From positions 16,318,620 through 16,382,619 of the forward strand of contig NC_044930.1 in assembly GCF_003576645.1 (NCBI RefSeq): a stretch of DNA of 64,000 nucleotides, given 5' to 3'. This stretch comes from Ipomoea triloba (lineage: Eukaryota; Streptophyta; Magnoliopsida; Solanales; Convolvulaceae). A program made the translations under genes and the position numbers. The notes under the pieces were generated by a model. It had not been told where the DNA came from. It saw nothing but the letters and a program-made list of their open reading frames with translations, and made no database searches. The stretch's first letter is position 1; each line of letters starts with the position of its first letter. Of the stretch, positions 54,145 through 64,000 are shown piece after piece.

Positions 54145-54480
54145 ATGATATGTACAATGGGGAACGCTATTAATCAGTATGGCATCATCTCAAATCTTCA
54201 GAAGAAAGGTGAAATAGATATTCAACAGATTCGTTCAAGCAAGAATCTAACAGGCATATTCACCAATGCACTACCCACGACAACATTCAAGAAATCAGTT
54301 CGTGAAATTGGTATCTTAAAGATCTTCAATGATGTCCTTTTCAAGGGGAGCATATATTGTACTCTTTTTCCCTTAACCAAAGTTTTTATCCCACTGAGTT
54401 TTTCTTTGTTAAGGTTTTTAACGAGGCAATATGATATTCTTCCTTTGGACATCCAAGGGGGAGTGTTATGGAATAAAAGA
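54145..54480 (+). pseudogene. Copia polymerase C-terminal remnant and LTR start
   Basis: GEIDIQQIRSSKNLTGIFTN and ALPTTTFKKSVREIG match the last residues of copia RNase H regions (usually …ADIFTKALPT.TFKKLV…). Noncoding text including TTAAGGTTTTTAACGAGGCA and the purine-rich AAGGGGGAG (54455-54463) follows, then TGTTATGGAATAAAAG, a probable 3' LTR start at about 54464. The rest of the element is missing. Confidence 0.62.
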
Positions 54481-54489
54481 TATAAGGTG

Positions 54490-54563
54490 GATGTCCAAGG
54501 AGAGAATTGAACTCAAGACTACTTGTTGCAAAACAAGAATCATACCAGCTGAGCTATGGGCAC
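54490..54563 (-). other. tRNA-like or SINE-like sequence
   Basis: On the minus strand a perfect polymerase III A-box consensus (TAGCTCAGCTGG, 54545-54556) is followed at normal distance by a B-box match (GTTCAATTC, 54504-54512), with an anticodon-arm-like CTTGT…ACAAG between them. The acceptor ends do not pair, so it is not a functional tRNA gene. It may be a tRNA pseudogene or part of a tRNA-derived SINE. Confidence 0.4.
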
Positions 54564-54658
54564 TATTGGTATTACTTACCTGCAGTAAGTATTAGACATA
54601 AAGTCTCAACATGCAATCAGTCCCTCAAGTTCCAAAAAGAGATGACTCATGAAAGTGG

Positions 54659-56342
54659 TGTTAGGAACATCATGTAATAGGTTTTGATGATACCAACTGT
54701 TAAGTAGAAATCCCCAAGTCTCGATACATAGGCAAAACGCTGTAAGTTCGACAAGTAAACCAAGAGCGAAAATACAACCGGGTAACTTTGAGCTCAACTC
54801 GGAAAATATTTAAGCTTAAGGTAAACCTGTTTGAACATCTTAGAAGTCTCGTGTTGTAATCATATAGACAGATCAGAAGAAAGCATGGGACAACACTGGA
54901 GGAATAAGGGTCTGCGAGACATCAACTAAGTCTCGAGACATAAGCAGAGTTCGAGAGGTAGGACCTCTCGATACAGCTATCTAGTTCGAGACATAAACAG
55001 AGTTCGAGAGATAGACCTCTCGATATTTGAGTACGAGACATCAAGCAATCAAGATATCAACCTTGGTCTCGATACACTAACAATTCTCCAACAAAGCTGA
55101 ATAACGGTCAGGAAGCATACTTAAAGTTTGGAAAAGAAGAATATCATGGAGATAGAATAATGAAGAGGTGCCGAACGTGAAGATTTCAAAATGGGCGGAA
55201 ATGGATGACACGTCAGATTTCCACCACAAACGGTCAAAAGGTGCACCAATGCTGAAGTGGTCTGATTCCCTACAAACAAGGAATAATGGGAATATAAAAA
55301 CAGTAACTTTTACCAAAAGACGAAAGTGGAGCATGGACTCAAGAAAGTGAACTATGGAATATTCACTACAAGACAAAGAGGTTCAAGTTACAAGATCACC
55401 ACTCCATGAAATATGCTGAAAATATGCAAGATCCATGATCAGCATGGGAGACAAATTTCAAACGGAATAATTTTCCCTCCAACGGAATTATTCCTCTACT
55501 CTCATATATAAGGACGTGAAGACACAGAAGCAAAAAAAAAAAAAAGTTCGGGGGTTAACCAGTTCGAAATTCTTAAGAGGTGTCTGTCTAAAACGTTCAA
55601 GTGCAAGTACTAAATTTGGAATATCATCCTGATATTCAAAACAGCGAGAAAACACATCTTAGTGTTTAAGAGAGTTACAAAGCTTAAACTGTTATACATC
55701 TAGAAGGTGACCGAAGCTGCTCTACATCGAAGTTGATTCAACGATAGCTTGTGGTCAGATTGGAGCCTGTTACATTCAACTGTGACAACCAAAAACACCT
55801 TGCTTTGGATTAAGCAAGAGAGGTGGAGTAACCTGGCAGCTGTCCGAGTGAAAGAAACCTGAGGCTTGACGCGGGCTTGGTGATCAAAGGTCAAGTGCTC
55901 GAGAGGTGGAGTAACAAGAAGCGGGGCGAAAAACCTGAGGCTTGAGGCGGGCTTCGTGATCAAAGCTCAAGCGCTCGATATTGTACTAAAAAGGGAAGTT
56001 TTAGTGCAATCCTTCCAGGGAGTTTCTGGAAGAAGAGTGGACGTAGGCAGGTTGGCCGAACCACTTAAAAATCTCTCTTGCATTTACTTATTGCTTTTAT
56101 CTCTCGCTAACCTCTCGATTGCACTGCATATAAACACACTTCTCGAACTAACTCAAACTCGTGCTAACTAAAAGGGGATAACATTTCCGCTGCGCATAAA
56201 ACTTTGTCTTCACCTCGTGAGGTATCGAACCTAAACATCCTAAGTTCAATACACACGAGAGGTCGAAAAGATTTGCAAAATCTTATACAAGTCTATTCAC
56301 CCCCCCCCTCTAGACTTGTACCCCATCCCCTTGGGACCAACA
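54659..56342 (+). repeat. Probable copia (SIRE/Maximus-like) LTR
   Basis: It starts TGTTAGGAACATC with GTTTTGATGATACCAA soon after and ends TTCACCCCCCCCTCTAG…GGGACCAACA, a layout familiar from SIRE/Maximus LTRs. CATATATAAGGACG (about 55505) may be its TATA region, and GCCGAACCAC…AAAATCTCTC lies near 56053-56078. ATTGGGATTCAAAC just after the end could be a decayed methionine-tRNA primer site. No coding region follows. Confidence 0.45.
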
Positions 56343-56399
56343 ATTGGGATTCAAACACGCGTCCTCTAGTGTATACTGAGCTCTTTCAAAGATTGACAC

Positions 56400-56700
56400 G
56401 TTAACTTTGCTAGCCTGGACAGTTGTCCTAATCTTGTATAAACTATATTTCTTTATTCCACATCCTGATGCTATATAAACCCACATCCCCTTTGTACATT
56501 ATATCCGATCATAGATGAATACAAGAGATCCTCTCTCCTTAGTATATTATACTTCTGGTCTCACTATTACTATTATCATTTTATTATTAGTATTATTATT
56601 ATTATCATTATATTAGTATTATAAATACTATAGTCTCGATCAAATTTCATAACATTGTGTAAATACAAAGAATTCGAGCTCATTATGTGAGAGGACTAGT
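56400..56700. other. Copia LTR-like debris
   Basis: GACAGTTGTCCTAATCTTGT, CTATATAAACCCACATCCCC and GATGAATACAAGAGATCCTC resemble the R-U5 part of another copia LTR. Borders are unclear. ATT trinucleotide runs follow at 56565-56625. Confidence 0.3.
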
Positions 56701-57545
56701 GTCTGATATCCACAATGAGCCACATTAATGTCATTAGAACTTAAAGTCAATTTGTATAAGTTGCTCAAATTGTCAATCTCCTGTGGAATATAATTCGTTC
56801 CCTGATGTTACAATTTCCTACGTGGAAATTTTGAAGAGTGTGAGAGAGGTTGCCAATTGCATTTGGGAGCTCGGCGTTTAGAGGGTTCACAGTTGAAAAA
56901 ATTGCATTTTCCATCAACTTTTCCGACCGTCCAGGAAAGTGAACGGTATATTAGTTTTTTTTTCTTCTAAATTATTGACCACTCTATTAGATGGTCGGAA
57001 TGTGGACAATATTTTTGACCACTCCCAAATGGTGGTCGGAAATGTTATGACCATTATTTTTTTAATGTTAAATACTAACTGTAATTTTTAGATATATCTA
57101 CAGTTCGCCAATGAAGTCATAAGGCTAAATTTTAGATTGTTCTCAATCAGACTTAGATATTTGAGTTGTGCTAAGTTTCCAAGGGGATTCAGAATGAAGC
57201 CTGCGAATTGGTTCTTGCCAAGATAAGGACGACTAGGTTAATTGGAAGCATTTGAGATTTGAGGAGGTATAACTCCTCCAATATAGTTTATGTCAAGCTA
57301 CAATTCTTTTACATTGGGAAGTCAATAACCTAAAGATGATGGAAGAGTATCTGAAAGGTCATTTACTGTAAGTGATAGTGTTTAATTTGAAGTGTTGAAA
57401 TATTGAAGATTCTCCATGGAATAAAACCACTTAATCCATTAGCATTCAACGCAAGTATCTCTAGTCTATCAAGATTGCCCAATTCTCTTGGTATTTTACC
57501 AGTCAATATAATATTAAAGTTACCCAAGTCAAGAACAACTACAGT
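56700..57545 (-). pseudogene. LRR receptor-like kinase pseudogene fragment 1
   Basis: On the minus strand LTGKIPRELGNLDRLEILAL and NGLSGFIPWRIFNISTL are plant-type extracellular leucine-rich repeats. The rest aligns at nucleotide level with fragment 2 (60425-61150) but has stops, frameshifts and an insertion of about 190 bases (roughly 56895-57085, with GGTGGTCGGAAA words). A CACTA MITE cuts it at 57548. No transmembrane or kinase part is present. Confidence 0.7.
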
Positions 57546-57547
57546 AC

Positions 57548-57988
57548 CACTACAAGAAAAATGCACATAGACAACACTAAAAAGACAACAGTTTTTAACA
57601 AAAGTGTTGTCTTTTGTGTAAAAGACAACAGTTTTGGACAAAACCGTTGTCTTTGACACAACACTTTTATCAAAGACAACGGTTTTTACCGAACCGTTGT
57701 CTTTAGTGTGTTGTCTTTGTGCATTTTGTCAAAAGACAACACCGCAAAGACAACGATTTTTAAAAACCGTTGTCTATGTGCATTTATAAAAAAAAAAAGA
57801 CAACAGTTTTATGTAACCGTTGTCGTTGGTGTGTTGTCTTTAAGTGCATTTGAATACACAACACTACAAAGACAATGATTTTTTAAAACCGTTGTCTTTG
57901 CGCGATTTTTCTTTTTAAGACAACGATTTTATTTTAACTTATAGACAATGGTTAAAAACCGTTGTCTATGAGCATTTTTCTTGTAGTG
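57548..57988. mobile_element. CACTA-type MITE
   Basis: CACTACAAGAAAAATGC and its inverse GCATTTTTCTTGTAGTG bound 441 bases. TAC flanks both sides (57545-57547, 57989-57991), the 3-base duplication expected for CACTA elements. Inside, AAAGACAACGGTTTTT words recur in both orientations. It has no transposase. Confidence 0.85.
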
Positions 57989-57991
57989 TAC

Positions 57992-58920
57992 GTATTCATA
58001 TGTAGTTGTCAACCCTAGTTAGTTTTAGTTTATTTTTCCCCTTCTCTTTATATTTCTCTAGTATAGTTTAGATTAGTTTTATATTAGATTTTTAATCTCA
58101 AGCTTGGAATCACGGATTAAAGTTGGAATTGTTCTTCATTATCAGTAAAGTTTTCTATTCCCTTTATATTCCTTGCAATATTTATGATGATTTATTATAG
58201 TTTTGCTTTGTTTACTTTTATGATGCATGAGTAGTTAGCTTTTGGGTTTCGATTAGGGTTCTATTGCTATTCTTGATGCTAGGGTTATAATTATTGCATA
58301 AAGGGATAATTTATTGATCTAGGGTTTTATATTTGAATTGGATTATATTTTCCTCTTATTGGTAATTGATGCGCAGCTTTTATTGATTTGTTTTGGAGAG
58401 GATTTCATCACAACGAAAGTTGGGTGAAAGACTCAGCCTAACCAATTTCAACCCAATTTTTCCTACTATGAGAATATGGGTAATTTGGGGGCTTACAATG
58501 CTTTTGTGTTTAAGGTTTTTTTTTTTTTTTGAAAACAATTGTGTTTAAGGTTATGATTGATGCATCACGAAAGTGGGGCAATCTTAGCCTAATTCTTGTT
58601 ATTGATTACAAAAGTAGCTAACTTGAATTCTTGAGTGCATTGCCAATAAATCCCTTGGTTAATTGTTTTTCCCTAATTTTGAGATTGTTAGAGCATCAAG
58701 ATTGCAATACCCCTAATCTGACCCACTCTTTTATCATATAGTTTTTCCTTATTTTATTTGCATCTTTTATTTTATTTTAATTCCTAAATCATATTTTCCT
58801 TGGATTCTAGTGAATTCAAATACTTTAGTGCCTGTGATTTAATAATTCACACAATACGTGCCATTGCCCCAATCCTCAGCGGAACGACATTTTACACCCA
58901 TATTTTCACTTACCATTATA
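57992..58920 (+). other. LTR-like sequence, no gene
   Basis: Sequence such as GATGCATGAGTAGTTAGC and CAATCTTAGCCTAATTC is similar in character to the U5 half of the Athila-like LTRs (compare 34540-35200), but borders and partner are missing. No gene is seen. Confidence 0.35.
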
Positions 58921-60420
58921 CACATCATAACTTTCACACAATCCCAGATGATAAGATAAATATGATATGAATAGTAAATGGGTTAGCTCAGATCAGTTTG
59001 CAAAAAGTAAAGCTACTGCAAGTAAAGTAAAGAGATAGAGAGATTTATAGTGGTTCGGAGATGGTGTAATTCTCCTACTCCACTTCTTCCTTTAACTCCA
59101 AGGAAGGTTTCCACTATCTTCAATCACCCAGATACAATAGTGAAACTCCAAGTGCTACACAAGCACTTCTCCGAGTATCTTGCACAAAGCTACACTCCAA
59201 TCCGAACGTCTCGCACAAAGCTACGTTCCCGAGCGTCTCGCACCCTGCTATGCTCCTACAACCAAGTGTCACGCACAAAGCTACACTTAGTCCTCTGAGT
59301 GTCTCGCACAAAGCTACACTTAATTTTCTACACTCAGTAGAAATGGGTTTCACAAAGAAAATATTTTTCTTCTCTTTTCTCAGACTTGTATTTTCACGTT
59401 TGTAGCTCAACAATTTGTGTTTCTCGATTGTGTGCTTATTCACCAGTTATTCACAAGTTCTTATCTTCATCTTCAAGTCTGTCTCCTTTTATAACTTGAA
59501 AAAGTTATATGCCCGTTGTGAATATTCAAACTTGAACGTTCACTTGATTTGATAGCTCTTCTAGCTTGATATGTATCATTAAATGTCCTTGATAGGCTTT
59601 GTTAGATGAATTTGAATTTTCCTTACTTATCCCTTCAAAAGTCTTCCAATAATCTGACAAGTATGGGCCTTGTAACTTCCAGCCTCCAATTTTGACTTCT
59701 TGCACCTTTTGGTAGTGTGAACATTTGACTTGTTCACTTTTGATTTTGACAAATCAAACACTTCTTTTCAATAACGTAACTCACTCCGTGATTCTTGCTT
59801 GAGCTATAAATAATTTTCACCGAAAAAATCCTTGACTTGTTCGTAAGTTAAATCAGCTCCAAATATGAAATATTTGATTTTCCTCCGTTGAATTTCTTCT
59901 CGCTGGTGCATTCATTTTCTTTCCAGATTCAGAAGTCATCCTCATCCTAAATTGGATTGCGGTCATCCTGTTTCCTCATTTGGAAGTCGTCGTCATCCTG
60001 ATTTGGAATTGAGGTCATCCTCATCCTGATTTTCTTTCTATTTCTGGAAAGTCAGTCTCTTCTCGATTAGTTGATTGAAGTCATCTTCTTCTCGATTTGA
60101 ATATCATCCTCTCCAATTTTGCAATGTCAACCTCATCCTCTTCAATGTCATCCTCTCGATTTCAATGTCATCCTGATCAAATTGATTCAAGACTCGTCCT
60201 GATTCCAATTAATTGAGGTCATCCTGATCGATGTCATCCCGATTGAGGTTTGAGCTGTCAACCTCTTCCTTAAAATTGATTTGTGAGAGAACTCATTCAA
60301 TTTTGACTTTTTCAATTTTGACTTGTGTTAGTCATCCTCTTCCTTGATAAATTAATTCTTCCAAATGAATTAATTCGAGGCTTGAACTCGTGACCTTAGC
60401 GTCGAAGATTATTCCGGTGC
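58921..60420. other. Repeat-rich, copia LTR-like sequence
   Basis: GAGATTTATAGTGGTTCGG and CTCCTACTCCACTTC (59037-59090) are familiar from copia LTRs. At 59150-59330 a unit of about 45 bases around GTCTCGCACAAAGCTACACT repeats four to five times imperfectly. At 59930-60280 GTCATCCTCATCCTGATTT repeats about a dozen times. No gene is supported. Confidence 0.4.
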
Positions 60421-60424
60421 TCGA

Positions 60425-61420
60425 TCATTTTTCCACTTCTTCTATTTTATGTAGTTCACAAATCACATTTGGAAATGATCCTATTAATCTGTTCTCGTAT
60501 ATGCCGAATACCTGAAGACTCCGAAGAGCTTGAATGGTTGTAGGCAAAAATCCTATAATGTCATTGGACCCTAAAATCAACAGATATAAGCTACTCAGAT
60601 TGCCAATCTCCTCTGGTATTTGTCCCTTGATGTTACAATTTGGTAAGTGGAGATATTGGAGAGTGTGGGAGATGTTGCCAATCGCATTTGGGAGCACAGC
60701 GTTTAAAGGGTTAAATGACAGAATCAGTTTTTGGATATATCTACAGTTTGTCAAGGAAGTTATAAGGCTAAATTGAGGATCAACTGTTAGGTTGTTGGAA
60801 AGCAGCACTAGAATTTCGAGTTTTGCCAAGTTTCCAAATGAATTTGGAATGAAGCCTACGAATTGGTTATTGCCAAGATCAATATGAACAAGGTTGGAAG
60901 CATTTGAGATTTGGGGAGGTATAACTCCTCCAATATAGTTTTCGTCAAGGTATAAGTACTCTAAATTAGGAAGGGAATGACCTAAAAATGTTGGAAGAGT
61001 ACCATAAAGGTTATTTACTACAAGGGATAGTGATTCAAGTGTTGACATGTTGAAGATTTCCCATGGAATCGAACCACTTAATCCATTTTCCTGCAATCGA
61101 ATATTCCATAGTTTAACAAGGTTGCCCAACTCTTTTGGTATTTCACCTGTATGCAATTCGAGTTACTCAAGCTAAGTCATGAGCAAATACAATATCAAAA
61201 TATAGTTGTCATGATAGGAATCTATTCCAAGATTTACATTATAATATATTTATTTTGATTTTTCCCCTGAATAAAAAATTGTATGTATTGAGAGTGCAAA
61301 ACAATTAAAAAAAAAAGCTCCATTGTCCATACCTGACAAAGAATTGCCACCAAAATCAAGAAACTCTAGCATTGTCAAATTCCCAATCTGTCTTGGCAAC
61401 GACCCTGTTACGAATAATTG
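60425..61420 (-). pseudogene. LRR receptor-like kinase fragment 2
   Basis: Reading the minus strand, a first piece (61420 to about 61333) encodes GSLPRQIGNLTMLEFLDFGG and ends at a donor TCAG|GTATGG. An intron runs to an acceptor CATACAG at about 61151, and the next exon (61150-60425) encodes nine or ten repeats with GEIPKELGNL, GSIPWEIFNMSTL and GQIPEEIGNLSSL. It ends at TGA after HKIEEVEK. The repeats are of the type in FLS2/EFR/Xa21-like receptors (subfamily XII), which sense ligands outside the cell. No signal peptide, transmembrane or kinase region is present, so it is a fragment. Confidence 0.72.
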
Positions 61421-62280
61421 TGCAATTTTTATGAGCCAAAATGTAATTTAAAAAATGTTTAGTATCCCTAATTTTATTTTTAGAGTCTAGTAATTTTAGA
61501 GTTATTTGGTTCAAGCAAGTTTACACAAGAATTTTGAGCAAGGGAAAGTAATAAAAATTATTCGTGCCAAGAAAAATTAAAGATTTCAAAAATCAAATTA
61601 TCACGCTCCAATCGATATATTTGATAATCTATAAAAGGCATGAAAACTTGAAGAACAAAAAGAAGAGATATGGAAGAGAGACATGAAAAAAAGCGAAAGT
61701 GTGAAAACATCTACGAATAGCAAAGCATACGTGAAAGATGCCGGGTTCAAAAGTCAAAATTATCAAGTTCATAATTTTTCATAAAAATATCTAGAAAAGT
61801 GACTAATATTTAAGTCTCTAAGAGTAGGACAGAAAAGGAAATTGTATTTTCTTATAAACAAAATCTCTACTAGGTGTAGATAGAGGGAAGATCAACCAAA
61901 AGATCAGAGCTTGTGAAAATCTGAGAAAGTGCAGGCTTTATGCAACGCACTCGTGTTATTCAAGTGCTGAGTTGGTGAACTAGTACTTGGTTGTTCACTA
62001 CCGTATCTGGGTGATTGAAAATAGTAAACTTCTCTGGGAGATAAGAGTAGAGTGTAGTAGAAGGATTACAACACCTTCGAACTACTATAAAAATTCTCTC
62101 TACTTTACTTATTATTTTCACGTACACTCTTCTTCAATTTGCATGCATGATATATATTTTCATACACATCTTATATACATTTCTATCGTATTGCATGTGT
62201 TGAACACTTAACAAACACTTCATCTTGTAGTACTTCAAATCTAAAGAATAGAGAAATATTTTGAGAAAAAAAACGCTCTG
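61421..62280. other. Intergenic, LTR-like text before the LINE
   Basis: The part at 61860-62170 (CGTGTTATTCAAGTGCTGAG, TTCGAACTACTATAAAAATTC) resembles the end region of SIRE-like copia LTRs and parallels 55960-56100. The final 100 bases are AT-rich and lead into the LINE start. No gene is supported. Confidence 0.35.
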
Positions 62281-63966
62281 ATGGCCGACGAATCCCTTTC
62301 GTCGCAACCCAATAGCGAAGAACAAGATCAGCTTGATCGGAGCACGAAAAAGATGAAAACCTCTACCGAATCTCCGATGAGAGAGCCTTTGCCAAGTGAA
62401 AATGGGGTACCAAATGGTGATGCTAGGGCTGAAACGCAAACTGGAGCACTATCCTTTAAGCAGATCGTGGCTAACGAGACGATGCAAAGTGAACAACAAT
62501 TGGAGGACGAACTCGATCTTATATCAGAAGATGAAGAAGAGGCTGATGACGACATCGACACTAGCTGTCCGATCATTAGACTAACAAGAGAAGAAAAGGT
62601 AAGGTTGAGAAGCAAATGGAAGCAAACCCTCATTGTGAAGGTGATGGGCAGAAATGTGGGATATGCATACCTATTGAGGAGACTCATGTCGCTATGGAAA
62701 CCCAAAGCCAGGATGGAACTAGTAACAGTTGACAACGGGTATTTCCTGGTGAAGTTCGCATCCGTAGATGACTATGAATTTGCTAAGTATGGAGGGCCAT
62801 GGATGGTCCTGGACCATTATCTCGTTGTCAAAGAATGGAGGCCGAATTTCGATCCATTCACAAACAAAACGGAAAACATGATTGTGTGGATAAGGTTTCC
62901 ATGTTTACCAGCGGAGTATTTTGATCGCAAATTCCTGATGAGAGTTGGGGCAAAGATCGGTCGGCCGATCAATATAGATACGGAGACAAGTCTGGTGTCG
63001 AGAGCGAGTTTTGCAAGAGTATGTGTTGAGGTAGACATCACCAAACTGCTTCTTGCCAAATTCACTTTAAAGAATAGAGTTCGTCCGATAGTGTAAGAGG
63101 GCCTTCATCTCATATGTTTCAAGTGCGGTAGGTATGGGCATAATGCTGAAAATTGCAGCCTGAATAGGAGGGAGGAAGATAGCCAGAATGTGAACGTTGA
63201 CGGCGAAGATCGAACGGCGAGCAGTGCCGGAGCCGATAACGGTCACATGAGCAGAGAACATGGTAAGAATGCGAACCACACAAGACTTTCCTTAATCCGC
63301 CCTGAGCTTATTGAGGACTATGGCTCGTGGATGGTAGCTAACAAGCCAAAAAGGAATTATGCCAATAATCAAGGAAGCAGATATAACGGAGCGAAGGAAA
63401 ATGGAAGGAAGGGCCAACAGGAAAACACAAAAGGAAATAACGTAAATGCACAGCAGGGGTCACAATTTGCGTCGCTGGCTGATACTACTAACGAAGATGA
63501 GGAGTTACCAGAGGAGAATGTGAATAGCGGACCAAGCGGGAAAGGGAATCAGAATCAGGGTGCTAAGCGAGGGGGCCCATCAAAGGGAAAGAGACCAACA
63601 ACCCAAGTCTCTGAGAAACAAATAAACGGGAATAATGCCCATGGCATGCATAAACGTCAAACTGAGGTTGGAGAGCCAAGCAACAGGAGAAACAACAACA
63701 AGAGAGTTCATGAAACACAAGTGAACCAGACTGGAGCTGCAACGGAGCACACATTAGTTATGGGAGATAAGAATGGGTCCAGGTCTGTTCAAGTCTTCGA
63801 AACTGAGAAGGAGAACGATGTTGATTGCATGGCAGGGTCGCAGCTTTTCCCTAAACACTCTGGTGACCCATCGGACGGGGAGCACACTGCTAGGCAGGAG
63901 TTGGTGGATCCTGGTGCAGATGATGTGAGCCTTGAGGATGAGGAGGCTGCTGCTATGGAGCTTTGA
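62281..63966 (+). pseudogene. L1-type LINE ORF1 (DUF4283 plus CCHC), one stop codon
   Basis: The frame from ATG 62281 is open to a TAA at 63094-63096 and continues in the same frame to 63966. The central part (LIVKVMGRNVGYAYLLRRLM, GYFLVKFASVDDYEFAKYGG, WIRFPCLPAEYFDRKFLMRV) is the DUF4283 domain of plant LINE and LINE-derived proteins. A CCHC knuckle, CFKCGRYGHNAENC, follows at 63115-63156 just after the stop. An Asn/Gly/Lys-rich tail completes it. The stop replaces what is normally a Tyr codon before EGLHLICF. ORF1 proteins bind LINE RNA; ORF2 with endonuclease and reverse transcriptase would lie beyond the window. Confidence 0.82.
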
Positions 63967-64000
63967 GGTGTGAGGGTTCCCTCCCTTTGCTTTTTGTCGT

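Noticed and set aside
59150..59330. Possible CRISPR-like regular repeats
   Set aside because: Units of about 45 bases are imperfect and directly adjoining, without unique spacers, in a plant LTR-like context.

Overview
This window is repeat-rich plant nuclear DNA. The evidence is spliceosomal-type signals, plant LTR retrotransposons with a tRNA-Asp primer site, CACTA, hAT-like, Mutator-like and Stowaway DNA transposons, an L1-type LINE, a plant-type pararetrovirus, and debris of plant LRR receptor, OTU deubiquitinase and MFSD5-type transporter genes. It looks like a gene-poor region of a eudicot, possibly an asterid (weak inference). I found no intact host gene.

Layout. 1-6434: an endogenous pararetrovirus (caulimovirid) with several uninterrupted reading frames, continuing past the left edge. 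6435-~16171: element A, a 5'-truncated Athila-like LTR element with an ORF-1-type gene and a 3' LTR. 16274-29482: solo LTR D1, split by a 3.2-kb solo LTR (17217-20406) and by a hAT-like element (20837-29294), which itself holds element C, a minus-strand Athila-like element (21409-29168). Every layer has a matching target-site duplication, and a second copy of the LTR (D2, 51352-52879) shows both empty sites. 29575-29829: a foldback MITE. 30595-47373: a Mutator-like element carrying fragments of two host genes, interrupted by element B (33943-45839), a complete Athila-like element without reverse transcriptase or integrase. 47640-50874: CACTA debris and a dead Ty1/copia element. 51352-52879: D2. 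54145-56342: copia remnants. 56700-61420: two LRR receptor pseudogene fragments, the first cut by a CACTA MITE. 62281-63966: LINE ORF1 with one stop codon, running toward the right edge.

Best candidate for something undescribed. Athila-like elements A, B and C differ in sequence and coding content but share a long noncoding 3' region. It holds (i) repeated stem-loop modules with compensatory base changes in both stems, (ii) a 20-nt hairpin around AGGA that also covaries, (iii) a GGG-AGGCAA-CCC hairpin at the end of the coding region, (iv) repeated AAGTGTGGAAA words, the last abutting the 3' LTR, and (v) two further conserved blocks. Their promoters also share a layout: a GC-rich cluster of family-specific palindromic words just upstream of the TATA-like box. 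B, and probably A, have a second promoter-like module and a 0.6-kb intron in front of the ORF-1 gene.

Assembly caution. Nine single N bases sit at joins where flanking sequence is repeated, and many exact tandem duplications have a period of 42 bp in unrelated places. These look like unmerged contig overlaps, so the copies at 7855-9136, 11778-13311, 13918-15425, 25228-27016 and 38406-40375 are probably not real and the true locus is several kb shorter.
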